Of a stretch of DNA of 43,035 nt, positions 35,746-43,035 are shown in pieces. Origin of the DNA: Oscillatoria sp. (lineage in GTDB: Bacteria > Cyanobacteriota > Cyanobacteriia > Cyanobacteriales > Laspinemataceae); contig JAABSJ010000024.1 in the NCBI GenBank assembly GCA_011390515.1, positions 1 through 43,035 of the forward strand. The letters are read 5' to 3'. Under the pieces are notes generated by a model. It was not told the origin of the DNA. It saw only the letters and a program-made list of their open reading frames with translations, and did no database searches. The position numbers were made by a program, and so were the translations under genes. The first letter of the stretch is position 1, and the number at the start of each line of letters is the position of its first letter.

Positions 35746-37646
35746 GGCTGCTGTTCTTTTGTTTTGTGTTTGAGGGCTTCCAGTTGTTGCCGAAAGCGAT
35801 CGCGTTCGATCCGGCTGGTAATGCGGGTGACTAATTCGGGCCCGACAATCGGTTTGCCAATAAAATCATCGGCCCCTACGGCGAATACTTGGCGCAGGGA
35901 TTGAGCATCGGTGTGAGCGGTGACGACTAAAATGGGCAGGTCCCCCCAGTTGGGGTCTTGTCGCACCACTTGACAGAGGTCAATGCCATTAAATTTTGGC
36001 ATTTCTAGATCCAAAATCAGTAGGTCCGGGGCGACGGTGGTCAAAATTTCCCAAAATTTTTCGGGATTGTCGAGGGTGGTGACTTCGAGTCCCCAGGGTT
36101 GCAGGAGTTCTTTCATGACGGCGAGGGCGGCTGGGTCGTCATCGACGATCAGGACCTTGGCTTCTGGGGTGGCTTTGGGGGGGAGGACTTGGGCGATCGC
36201 TTTTAAAATTTGGTCGCTGGAGGCGGGTTTGAGTAAAAATCCCCGTCCTCCGCACCGGGAAACGGCGACGCGATCGGCGAGGTTATCCAGGGCGGTAAAG
36301 ACGAGAATCGGCAGGGTGGGAAATTCGTGGGCGACTTCCTGCAACCATCGCAGTCCCGCTTTTTCCCCGGGGTCGCGGCTGGTTTCGGGACAGGCGATAT
36401 CCAAAAGGATCAGGTCCGGGGTTGTCCGGGCGATCGCTTGACGCGCTGCGCTGACGGTGAAAGCACTTTCTACCCCCATTCCGAGGCTGGCTGCTTGGGA
36501 TTTGAGGGCGGTGGCGATCGCGCGATCGGAATCAACCACCAGCAGGGTCTGCGCTTTGCCCGGGGAGGGGACTTCTAGGCTGCTCTCGGTGGGGGGTTTG
36601 GTCAGTTCTTCCCTTAACCCTCGGGTCAGTTGCTCCAATTGGCGGGTTTCATCAGCCCCTAGGGGAGTTTGTGACATCAGCAGGTATTCAATTTTCCGGG
36701 CCAGGTTGGAGCCTTCTAAATAGCCGAAGGGACCCAAGGACCCGGCTAGTTTATGGGCTTCTTGGATGGCTCGTTCCTGGAGTTCGTCGGTGAGTTCCCC
36801 GGCAGCTAGGGCGTTGTAGGCTTGTCGGAGGAGGGCAATTTGTTGGTTTAACCGGGGTCGATATTTTTCCAGAATCTGGGCAATGGAGGCGATCGCTTGT
36901 AATTTTTTGCCCGGGGTGGGAGTCTTCTGCTTTGCGGCTGTTTCCGCTTCCGGGCTCTCGGGATTGGACTCGGTGGCGGGTTTGAGTCGATACCCGAGTC
37001 CATAGACGGTTTCAATGGGGTCGTTGTCGATGCCGATCGCTTTGAATTTCTGCCGCAGGTCTTTAATATGAACGGTTACAGCATTTTCCGTGGGGGAATC
37101 ATCAAAGGACCAAAGGCGATCGATAATCGCGCTGCGACTAAACACCCGTTGCGGATTTCTCAAAAATAGTTCCAAGAGCTTATATTCCGTCGCTGTCACC
37201 CCCAAGGATTGTCCATTCCAGGTGACTTCCCCAGAAACGGGGTTTAAGCACAACTCTAACCAGGTTAGGGTCTCGGTAACTGGGGCCGTCCCCCGTCGTA
37301 GCAAGGCCCTAATCCGCGCCATCAGTTCCGAGAGATTATAGGGTTTGACCACATAATCATCCGCCCCCGCATCCAACCCGGTGACAATATCCTGGGGAGA
37401 GTCCTTCGCCGTCAGCAGCAGGATGGGTTTTTGATAGCCTTGTTCCCGCAGTTTCCGGCACAAGCTGATGCCATCGAGCTTGGGAATTACCAAGTCGAGT
37501 AAAATTAGGTCGCATTCCAACATATTGGCCAGTTCTAGGGCCGTTTCCCCATCGGCTGCTGCTTCTACGCTATAGTTTTGCTTTCTTAAAGCAACGGAAA
37601 GCGCAGCACTGGCCGGTTCGTCATCTTCAACTAGAATAATTTTCAT
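35742..37646 (-). CDS. RcaC-like response regulator, REC-wHTH-Hpt-REC-REC
   Basis: A 634-residue protein. Receiver 1 (1-118) has Asp51 in LILLDLVIP and Lys101. An OmpR/PhoB-type winged helix (about 125-222) has VTATEYKLLELFLRNP and VTVHIKDLRQKF (recognition helix), ending in VYGLGYRLK. After a Ser/Pro linker comes an Hpt domain (about 248-350) with His298 in QEAHKLAGSLGPFG. Receiver 2 (about 366-488) has Asp416 in LILLDIACP; receiver 3 (about 496-615) has Asp546 in LLILDLEMPKFNG. RcaC of Fremyella diplosiphon has a REC-DNA-binding-Hpt-REC layout; this one has an extra receiver. It is the only DNA-binding regulator in the signalling island and is first in the unit with the five-PAS kinase. Likely a transcription factor activated by a phosphorelay; targets unknown. 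Confidence 0.93.
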   Translation of the reverse strand: MKIILVEDDEPASAALSVALRKQNYSVEAAADGETALELANMLECDLILLDLVIPKLDGISLCRKLREQGYQKPILLLTAKDSPQDIVTGLDAGADDYVVKPYNLSELMARIRALLRRGTAPVTETLTWLELCLNPVSGEVTWNGQSLGVTATEYKLLELFLRNPQRVFSRSAIIDRLWSFDDSPTENAVTVHIKDLRQKFKAIGIDNDPIETVYGLGYRLKPATESNPESPEAETAAKQKTPTPGKKLQAIASIAQILEKYRPRLNQQIALLRQAYNALAAGELTDELQERAIQEAHKLAGSLGPFGYLEGSNLARKIEYLLMSQTPLGADETRQLEQLTRGLREELTKPPTESSLEVPSPGKAQTLLVVDSDRAIATALKSQAASLGMGVESAFTVSAARQAIARTTPDLILLDIACPETSRDPGEKAGLRWLQEVAHEFPTLPILVFTALDNLADRVAVSRCGGRGFLLKPASSDQILKAIAQVLPPKATPEAKVLIVDDDPAALAVMKELLQPWGLEVTTLDNPEKFWEILTTVAPDLLILDLEMPKFNGIDLCQVVRQDPNWGDLPILVVTAHTDAQSLRQVFAVGADDFIGKPIVGPELVTRITSRIERDRFRQQLEALKHKTKEQQP

Positions 37647-37904
37647 GATTCTGAGGGTCTGTATCAGTGGCTATGTCATGGGATTCGGGACTCGGCATCT
37701 CCTCATACGAGTGGTCTGGGTATAGGGTGGGTTGTTTTGGTTTAGACCAATTTTACTCCAGGGGTGACCGCGCTTTTGCTCTAGTTTACAAAAAGTATAA
37801 TTTCCCTGTCGCTTCTTCTCTTGGGGATTTCCCGGGGACTGAACTCACCGCTCCAGGCTGCTGTGAATTAGAATGGTGGTAGTCTCTCTCTGGGTTTTAC
37901 CCCT

Positions 37905-38555
37905 ATGGGCATTCAAGTTAAACAGCTCTATCGCGCCTTTCAACTCTACCAGAAATCGGGGAAATTAGGCGATTTCGCTCTGTTAAAGGCGGATGCTTTG
38001 GGTGCCAAAGCCAATCCGCATCTGGCCCCCAAACTGGCAGGAGTAACGGGATACTATCCCGAGATTAATGTCCAACACTTGTTACAATATCCCCCCGGCA
38101 GTTTCGGGCGCGAGTATGCCGAACATCTCACAAAAAATCAACTAAACCCCTTTAATGTCAGCCCCGAATTCGATGCGATCGCCCAACGCAATGTTTTCGC
38201 CCTCCGCTATGCGGTGACTCACGATATTTTCCACTGTGTGCTGGGTTTTGATACCAGCTATGCCGGAGAAATCGGCGTTTTAGCCTTTGCCGCAGCGCAA
38301 GATTATAGTCCCTCCCTCCAAGTGGGTCTCACTTTCGCCAAACTTCTCTATCCTCTGTTGGCCCCTAGACAGCGCGGGGCGATTTGGGCTAATTTAGCTA
38401 AAGGACAAGCATTGGGAAAACAGGCTGATTTTTTACTCGGCTATCGATTTGAAGACCATTGGCACGAACCGATCGCCGAAGTGCGACTAGGGTTAGGATT
38501 ACCCGCCACTGTTGAGGCGATCGCAGCATTAAAGGTTAACGTTATGACTTTCTAA
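37905..38555 (+). CDS. Coq4-like protein
   Basis: A 216-residue protein with the Coq4 signature HDxxH-x11-E: His106, Asp107 and His110 in VTHDIFHCVLGF, and Glu122 in YAGEIGV. Coq4 organises or acts in ubiquinone synthesis, binding a metal through this motif and a quinone-like lipid in a helical pocket. Cyanobacteria make plastoquinone rather than ubiquinone, so the family's role here is open. The rest is mainly helical, without a transmembrane segment, as in the family, and length is close to the usual 220-260. It is divergent from the signalling island, and its own promoter would lie in the 258-bp gap. The start ATG has no strong ribosome binding site. Confidence 0.85.
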   Translation: MGIQVKQLYRAFQLYQKSGKLGDFALLKADALGAKANPHLAPKLAGVTGYYPEINVQHLLQYPPGSFGREYAEHLTKNQLNPFNVSPEFDAIAQRNVFALRYAVTHDIFHCVLGFDTSYAGEIGVLAFAAAQDYSPSLQVGLTFAKLLYPLLAPRQRGAIWANLAKGQALGKQADFLLGYRFEDHWHEPIAEVRLGLGLPATVEAIAALKVNVMTF

Positions 38556-38858
38556 TTCTTAAATTTTTATGGAATTTTGAGCGGGCATTGCGAAAAAATG
38601 TAACAGTTAATCCTTTTTTGAAAAGAATTTGATTACAATAAAGTCAAATCATTGAGTCCCCATTCAACCGTAACTTGATCCCGATCACAGAGGGATATGC
38701 CAGTTAGAATGGGAGGCTAGGATTTAGGGGTTTTAGGCGTTCATGCCTATGCACCTTTCCTAGAAACCGGATTGCCGATGAGCGGTGAAGAATTACCCAT
38801 TGATTCCCAACCCCTCCCTCAATCCAATGTCGTTAGTTTGATCAGTAGAGGTTGTTTT
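38556..38858. other. Intergenic region, no gene
   Basis: 303 bp, AT-rich in its left half, with a possible TACAAT -10-like sequence at about 38633. Otherwise I see nothing definite; promoter assignment is speculative. Confidence 0.4.
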
Positions 38859-39059
38859 ATGTCATCTGATAACCAAACCGTGCCCCATCTGCATACTCAA
38901 AAGGAAGTAGAAGAGGCCGTCAAGGAGTATAAAAGTAGCGACCTCAGCGGGACTGAGTTAATTTCTTTATGGCAAGCGATTCACGATGCCTCGTTGGACC
39001 TCGCCACAACTAAAGCCGTTGAGACCGAAGACGAAGTGCCTGGAGAGGATAGTTACTAA
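38859..39059 (+). CDS. Small acidic hypothetical protein
   Basis: A 66-residue acidic protein beginning MSSDNQTVPHLHTQKEVEEA. I chose the ATG at 38859 because AGAGG lies seven bases before it; the frame also extends to an ATG at 38772, but those extra 29 residues look like leader DNA. The body is predicted helical (EVEEAVKEYKSSDLSGTELISLWQAIHDAS) with an acidic tail. No membrane segment or known motif. I do not recognise the family. It ends about 120 bp from the end of the convergent gltD. Confidence 0.5.
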   Translation: MSSDNQTVPHLHTQKEVEEAVKEYKSSDLSGTELISLWQAIHDASLDLATTKAVETEDEVPGEDSY

Positions 39060-39178
39060 GGTAAATTTAGCAGATTAGAGGCAACTGCACTCAATTCTCC
39101 CCCAACATCCTGGTGGGGATGCCGCCGATGCTGAACTGGCGATCGCAGTTCGGTTCGGCGGCACAAGGTTTTCCGGAC

Positions 39179-40663
39179 TTATGGTAAATCCGTATTTCCC
39201 ATCAGGTAGCGATCGCACTCCCGCGCCACCCCGCGACCTTCATTAATCGCCCACACCACCAGACTCTGACCCCGGCGACAATCTCCTGCCGCAAACACCC
39301 CGGGAAGACTGGTTGTATAGTTCTCATGCTCCGCCTTGACATTGCTGCGGCCATCCCGTTCCAATTCCAAGGAATCTAACAACGGCTGTTCTGGACCCAG
39401 GAATCCCATCGCCAACAGCACCAACTGAGTCGGCACCACTTTCTCCGTTCCCGGAACCGGCTTCGGTGTATAGCGACCTTGCTCATCTTTGAGCCATTCT
39501 ACCACCACCGTATGTACCGCTTTCACCCGGCCTTTATCATCGCCCTCAAACTTCGTAGCAGTCGTGGTATAAACCCGAGGGTCATCCCCAAATTTCGCCG
39601 CAGCCTCTTCCTGACCATAATCTAACTTATACACTTTCGGCCATTCGGGCCAAGGATTGTTAGGTGCCCGAGTTTCTGGGGGTTTCGGCAGAATTTCCAA
39701 CTGCACCACACTGTTGCATCCGTGACGCACCGAGGTTCCCACACAGTCGGTCCCCGTGTCACCACCACCGATAATCACCACATCTTTGCCTTCAGCAGAA
39801 ATAAAGCTACCGTTTTTGTGTCGGTCTAGAACTGCTTTGGTATTCCCGGTGAGGAAGTCCATCGCGAAGTAAATCCCCTGTAAATCGCGCCCTTCAATGG
39901 GTAAATCCCGGGGTTTCGTTGCGCCGGTACAGAGAATCACCGCATCATGCTCGTCCATCAGTTGTTGTGCCGTGATATCTTTGCCGACTTCTGTATTACA
40001 GACAAATTTCACCCCTTCATCTTCCAGGAGTTTAATCCGGCGTAAGACCACTTGTTCCTTATCCAGTTTCATGTTAGGAATGCCATACATCAGCAATCCC
40101 CCGGGGCGATCGGCCCTTTCATAGACCGTAACCTGATGTCCCACCCGGTTCAACTGTGCTGCTGCCGCCAATCCCGCAGGACCAGAACCGATCACAGCAA
40201 CTTTTTTACCCGTGCGTTTTTCCGGGGGTTCTGGGGTAATCCACCCCTCATCCCATCCTTTATCAGCGATGGTATTTTCAATATTTTTAATCGTCACCGG
40301 GGGGTCGGTGATGCCCAGGACGCAGGACCCTTCACAAGGGGCCGGACAGACGCGACCCGTGAATTCTGGGAAATTGTTCGTTTTGTGGAGGCGATCGAGC
40401 GCTTCATGCCACAAACCCCGATACACCAGGTCATTCCATTCCGGGATGAGGTTATTGATCGGACAACCGCTTGCCATCCCACTGATTAAGGTGCCGGTAT
40501 GACAGAAGGGAGTGCCGCAATCCATACAACGCGACGCCTGGGTGCGTAGCTTGTCCTCCTCCATGTGTAGGTGGAACTCGTCCCAGTTGCCGATGCGATC
40601 GAGCGGGTTTAGTTCAGACGGTAATTCGCGCAGGAATTCAATAAAGCCAGTGGGTTTTCCCAT
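39179..40663 (-). CDS. gltD: Glutamate synthase small subunit (NAD(P)H-dependent, GltD)
   Basis: A 494-residue cytosolic flavoprotein that passes electrons from NAD(P)H to the large subunit GltB for ammonium assimilation with glutamine synthetase. The N-terminal Fe-S cysteines are visible as CMDCGTPFC and GCPINN (Cys46, 49, 54, 67) and CPAPCEGSC (Cys106, 110, 114). The FAD Rossmann motif is [15 protein letters not shown] (from residue 145) and the NAD(P) motif is [13 protein letters not shown] (from 295). The C-terminal [16 protein letters not shown] is the second FAD contact. Length is normal. The gltB gene is not in the window, so the two subunits are encoded apart or at least not adjacent. 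There is no clear NtcA box upstream. Confidence 0.95.
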   Translation of the reverse strand: MGKPTGFIEFLRELPSELNPLDRIGNWDEFHLHMEEDKLRTQASRCMDCGTPFCHTGTLISGMASGCPINNLIPEWNDLVYRGLWHEALDRLHKTNNFPEFTGRVCPAPCEGSCVLGITDPPVTIKNIENTIADKGWDEGWITPEPPEKRTGKKVAVIGSGPAGLAAAAQLNRVGHQVTVYERADRPGGLLMYGIPNMKLDKEQVVLRRIKLLEDEGVKFVCNTEVGKDITAQQLMDEHDAVILCTGATKPRDLPIEGRDLQGIYFAMDFLTGNTKAVLDRHKNGSFISAEGKDVVIIGGGDTGTDCVGTSVRHGCNSVVQLEILPKPPETRAPNNPWPEWPKVYKLDYGQEEAAAKFGDDPRVYTTTATKFEGDDKGRVKAVHTVVVEWLKDEQGRYTPKPVPGTEKVVPTQLVLLAMGFLGPEQPLLDSLELERDGRSNVKAEHENYTTSLPGVFAAGDCRRGQSLVVWAINEGRGVARECDRYLMGNTDLP

Positions 40664-41087
40664 TGTTCGTGTCCTCTGTTCAAGATTCGGTCAAGGTTCG
40701 GGTTAAAAGGCGGGATATGCAGACGGTCAAAACTGTACAAGCGATCGCTGACAAGCCGTTTGATTCTACAGGTTTGCCGTATTTTATCATTGCCTTCATT
40801 GAAAGTGAATATCGAATTGTTAAGCAAGGCCCTACAGATTCCCCGGGAAAAAATCCAGCCAATCCTCATCCCAAGCGGATTCTCTCCCCCTCCCCCCGGC
40901 AACTCTCCCCGGATTCCAAATGTTATCATTTTCCAACATTCTGCCCCTCCCGAGGGCATCATCCAACTGGGTTGAGGCGCAGATGGATTGGGTTTATCGC
41001 CAAATTCTGAGCTTTGAGGCAGGGGGGCGATCGCAATTGAACTCGATCAATCAGCCAAACCAACAGAAAACGCGAATTACCTCATTT
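40664..41087. other. Intergenic region upstream of gltD, no gene
   Basis: 424 bp. It holds the gltD leader, with the TCAAG direct repeat at 40680-40695 and a HIP1 site at about 40740. Overlapping frames on both strands (40609-41010) lack domain signs. Beyond the leader I see nothing. Confidence 0.5.
40680..40695. promoter_or_regulatory. TCAAG direct repeat upstream of gltD
   Basis: Same 16-base TCAAG-ATTCGG-TCAAG as at 10387 before hemL, here 17 bp before the gltD start on the opposite relative strand. Possible regulator site; weak. Confidence 0.2.
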
Positions 41088-41291
41088 TTAGAGTAACTCA
41101 GCATAAACATCATCAGCAGGATCGTCCCAGACTTCCTGCAACGAAACCTGACTAACCCCCTGCCAAAACTCAGCCTCATCCGCAGGAACTAAGGTCACCA
41201 ATCCCTGCATTCCGTCCTCCAACTCAGAACACTCAAGTCGCTCAATCTTCCCAGCTTTAAACCTACCCCAAATTGTTCTAATCCAGTTCAT
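41088..41291 (-). CDS. Small hypothetical protein, antitoxin-like C-terminus
   Basis: A 67-residue acidic protein. The ATG at 41291 has GGGGGAGA upstream. The C-terminus, VWDDPADDVYAELL, matches a tail I know from many small cyanobacterial proteins, often annotated as antitoxins or DUF2281-type. The N-terminal part (MNWIRTIWGRFKAGKIERLE) is basic and could be helical. No toxin gene is next to it. Just upstream on the same strand is the Uma2-family gene, 45 bp away, so the two may be co-transcribed. Function unknown. Confidence 0.55.
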   Translation of the reverse strand: MNWIRTIWGRFKAGKIERLECSELEDGMQGLVTLVPADEAEFWQGVSQVSLQEVWDDPADDVYAELL

Positions 41292-41336
41292 TAGTCTCCC
41301 CCATTCATAATCTTAGTATAACTTATTTCTTCCTCC

Positions 41337-41984
41337 CTAGATTGCCTCAATCCTCCCCCTCACCCAAGCGCGAAAAGCCTTGATTGCCTTATTTCTCCCT
41401 TCAACTTTACTTTGCTCTAAATACTGAGGAATCACCTCACTCAAAGGCAACCCAGGGAAATGAGGACTTTCACTCACCTGAACATATTGCCCCCCTTGCA
41501 GCACATTAATTTCCAACCTCGTTCCGTCAAACCGCCAGAGTTCCCCCACCCCTAATGCTTGATAATTATTAAACCGAGTTCGAGCCGTTATATCAATTTC
41601 AATCGCCAAATCCGGCGGCGGGTCTACCGTTAAATCAATCCGCTTTTTCCCCCGAATAGCTGCCTCATTTTGAATGTAAAAGCAGCTATCGGCTTCTAAA
41701 CCCTGTTGCATCCTTTCACTTTTAAATGTAGTAGAAGCCAGATTTCTAAACTCGATATCGAGTTCTTCTAGCAAAACTTCCACCAAGTTACTAATAATAA
41801 TTTTATCATCTTCATGTTCCGGCAATGGCACCATAACTTCTAAGACGCCCTGACTATAATTAATCCGCACACCTGGGTTTTCAGCATACTCCTCTAACAG
41901 TTGCTCGTAAAGCGGCCAACTAACATCATATATCAAAAATTGTGTACCCGGTTGGAGAATAATTTGTTTAAGTTGAACTTCCAT
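41337..41984 (-). CDS. Uma2 family endonuclease-fold protein (DUF820)
   Basis: A 215-residue protein of the Uma2/DUF820 family, which has a PD-(D/E)xK nuclease fold and is hugely expanded in cyanobacteria. Visible marks are VRINYSQGVLEVMVPLPEHE near the start, DSCFYIQN in the middle, and DPPPDLAIEIDIT carrying the acidic pair of the nuclease core. A lysine-type third position is not obvious here. I chose the ATG at 41984, with GGAGG five bases upstream, rather than a TTG at 41996. Roles of these proteins are uncertain; some copies are linked to mobile elements. It is probably co-transcribed with the small protein downstream. Confidence 0.85.
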   Translation of the reverse strand: MEVQLKQIILQPGTQFLIYDVSWPLYEQLLEEYAENPGVRINYSQGVLEVMVPLPEHEDDKIIISNLVEVLLEELDIEFRNLASTTFKSERMQQGLEADSCFYIQNEAAIRGKKRIDLTVDPPPDLAIEIDITARTRFNNYQALGVGELWRFDGTRLEINVLQGGQYVQVSESPHFPGLPLSEVIPQYLEQSKVEGRNKAIKAFRAWVRGRIEAI

Positions 41985-42160
41985 AGTTGCCTCCAATATA
42001 ATGGGTCATTTTAAATTAAGGTTTGCTCTTCAATCGTTATTTTAGATTAACCTCGGACTCTCGGTTTATCTTGAGAAGTGGCCGATCGCCCCACAACCTT
42101 TTTAAGGCGATCGCCTATCGTCCATCCTGCCTCTAATTTACTCCTTTATAGCGGTTTTAC

Positions 42161-42299
42161 TCGTTCCCAGGCTCTGCCTGGGAATGCCAAATTGGAGGCT
42201 CTGCCTCCTAATCCTATTAACCAATCCAGTGACATCCCGTGACAATCTCGTTCCCAGGCTCTGCCTGGGAATGCCAAATCGGAGGCTCTGCCTCCTAAT
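42161..42299. repeat. Two 52-bp double-hairpin repeats
   Basis: Copies at 42161-42212 and 42248-42299 differ at one position (AAATTGG versus AAATCGG). Each has two small hairpins, CCCAGGCTCTGCCTGGG and GGAGGCTCTGCCTCC. This is a palindrome type common in filamentous cyanobacteria. They fill most of the 361-bp gap between the Uma2 gene and the gene at the right edge; no gene is visible there. Confidence 0.85.
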
Positions 42300-42345
42300 A
42301 AACCACTCCCCATCATAACAGCAGCACCTCAATTTTACCGAATAA

Positions 42346-43035
42346 TCAATAACTCTCCCAAGTTTTCCCCATCAATTTATGAGCTAAATCCCCCGCATTC
42401 ATGACATTTAAGTGACTAATATCAAAATATTGTTTACTACTTTGCATCCCCCCTGAACTTGCTTTCACAAAATCCGTGGGATGTAAATCTGCCAAAATAA
42501 ACACTCGTGCCGGATACCAGGAGTCATCGATTTGACTGCGACGACTTCTTGCCATTTCCACTAACTCCAAGTCAGATTTATCGATGTTTTTCCATTTAAT
42601 CGAAAAATTCTCTTCCGACTCTAAATCCACCACCGCCTCAATCTTGCCAATTTGCTCCACTCCCTTGTTGCGGTACATCCCAAAATAAAGACTGCGGCGA
42701 TGATTGTAACTCCCGTCAGTGGCGGGACAAACGTAAATTTGATGCTGGAGTACATCATCGAAGGAGATGCGACAGTTTACGACATCCAGATGGTATTTCC
42801 AAGAGGGGAGTAAATTTTCTTCATTCATGTATTCTTCCAAATCGGCGATCGCATCCACCAGATTTTTGGGTAAATAGCTGAGTTTCAACGCTTGCAGGAA
42901 CTGCTCAAAGCTAACTGCTGCAAATGCCACCCCCATTTCCTCTGCAAGGCGATCGATATCCTGAAACGCTTCCGGGTTGGGTTCTTCCCATTCAAAGTTA
43001 CCCAAAGCCATCAACACCTTAATTCCCGCCTCTTC
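42346..43035 (-). CDS. Hypothetical protein, 5' end outside window
   Basis: The frame is open to the right edge of the window (codons EEAGIK precede the first possible start, a GTG at 43017), so the gene probably begins beyond it. About 230 residues are visible. There is an early helical segment (PEAFQDIDRLAEEMGVAFAA), then SYLPKNLVDAIADLEEYM. The second half looks alpha/beta and carries KIEAVVDLESEENFSIKWKN, which would fit a nuclease-like E-x-K strand pair but is not diagnostic. There are no membrane segments. I do not recognise the family. It is on the same strand as the Uma2 gene but separated by repeats. Confidence 0.6.
   Translation of the reverse strand, partial: EEAGIKVLMALGNFEWEEPNPEAFQDIDRLAEEMGVAFAAVSFEQFLQALKLSYLPKNLVDAIADLEEYMNEENLLPSWKYHLDVVNCRISFDDVLQHQIYVCPATDGSYNHRRSLYFGMYRNKGVEQIGKIEAVVDLESEENFSIKWKNIDKSDLELVEMARSRRSQIDDSWYPARVFILADLHPTDFVKASSGGMQSSKQYFDISHLNVMNAGDLAHKLMGKTWESY

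Noticed and set aside
40664..40760. NtcA box upstream of gltD
   Set aside because: No GTA-N8-TAC match; the closest string lacks the second half.
41088..41984. Toxin-antitoxin pair formed by the small protein and the Uma2-like protein
   Set aside because: The order and families do not match a known toxin-antitoxin type, and Uma2 proteins are not established toxins.

Overview
The window reads as chromosomal DNA of a filamentous, Oscillatoriales-type cyanobacterium. The HIP1 octamer GCGATCGC recurs throughout. There are genes for a CruF-type carotenoid hydratase, HemL, HisIE, GltD and RuvX, several very large multi-PAS hybrid kinases, and many short palindromic and MITE-like repeats between genes. 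No tRNA, rRNA, CRISPR array or intact transposase gene was found.

Layout. 1-1.1 kb: an SMC/OLD-like AAA ATPase cut by the left edge. 1.2-6.6 kb: a small conserved protein, CruF-like carotenoid protein, a membrane-anchored F420 gamma-glutamyl-ligase-like protein, a two-lobed GNAT protein and RuvX. 6.7-7.1 kb: an HU-family gene split by a 79-bp MITE. 7.2-12.7 kb: an MFS transporter, HisIE with an upstream glycosyltransferase-like gene, HemL and a secreted NTF2-like protein. 13.1-15.3 kb: a D-aminoacylase-family amidohydrolase translationally coupled to a small Mpo1-like membrane protein, followed by a seven-copy tandem repeat.

15.5-37.6 kb is a signalling island, all on the minus strand: a 1249-aa hybrid kinase overlapping a 383-aa REC-kinase; a 2928-aa Ser/Thr kinase-ATPase-histidine kinase-receiver protein; a 125-aa stand-alone receiver; a 936-aa five-PAS kinase; and a 634-aa REC-wHTH-Hpt-REC-REC regulator. 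The last three resemble the parts list of the RcaE-RcaF-RcaC phosphorelay, but without a phytochrome-type sensor. The 634-aa protein is the only recognisable DNA-binding output of the island.

37.9-43.0 kb: a Coq4-like protein, a small acidic protein, GltD, a small antitoxin-like protein, a Uma2-family nuclease-fold protein and an unidentified gene cut by the right edge.

The spaces between genes are rich in non-autonomous elements. At least four inverted-repeat families are visible, two with likely target-site duplications. The clearest biological event is the HU gene: removing the MITE and one copy of its 3-bp duplication restores an uninterrupted 85-codon frame. The most interesting system candidate is the RcaC-like phosphorelay cluster.
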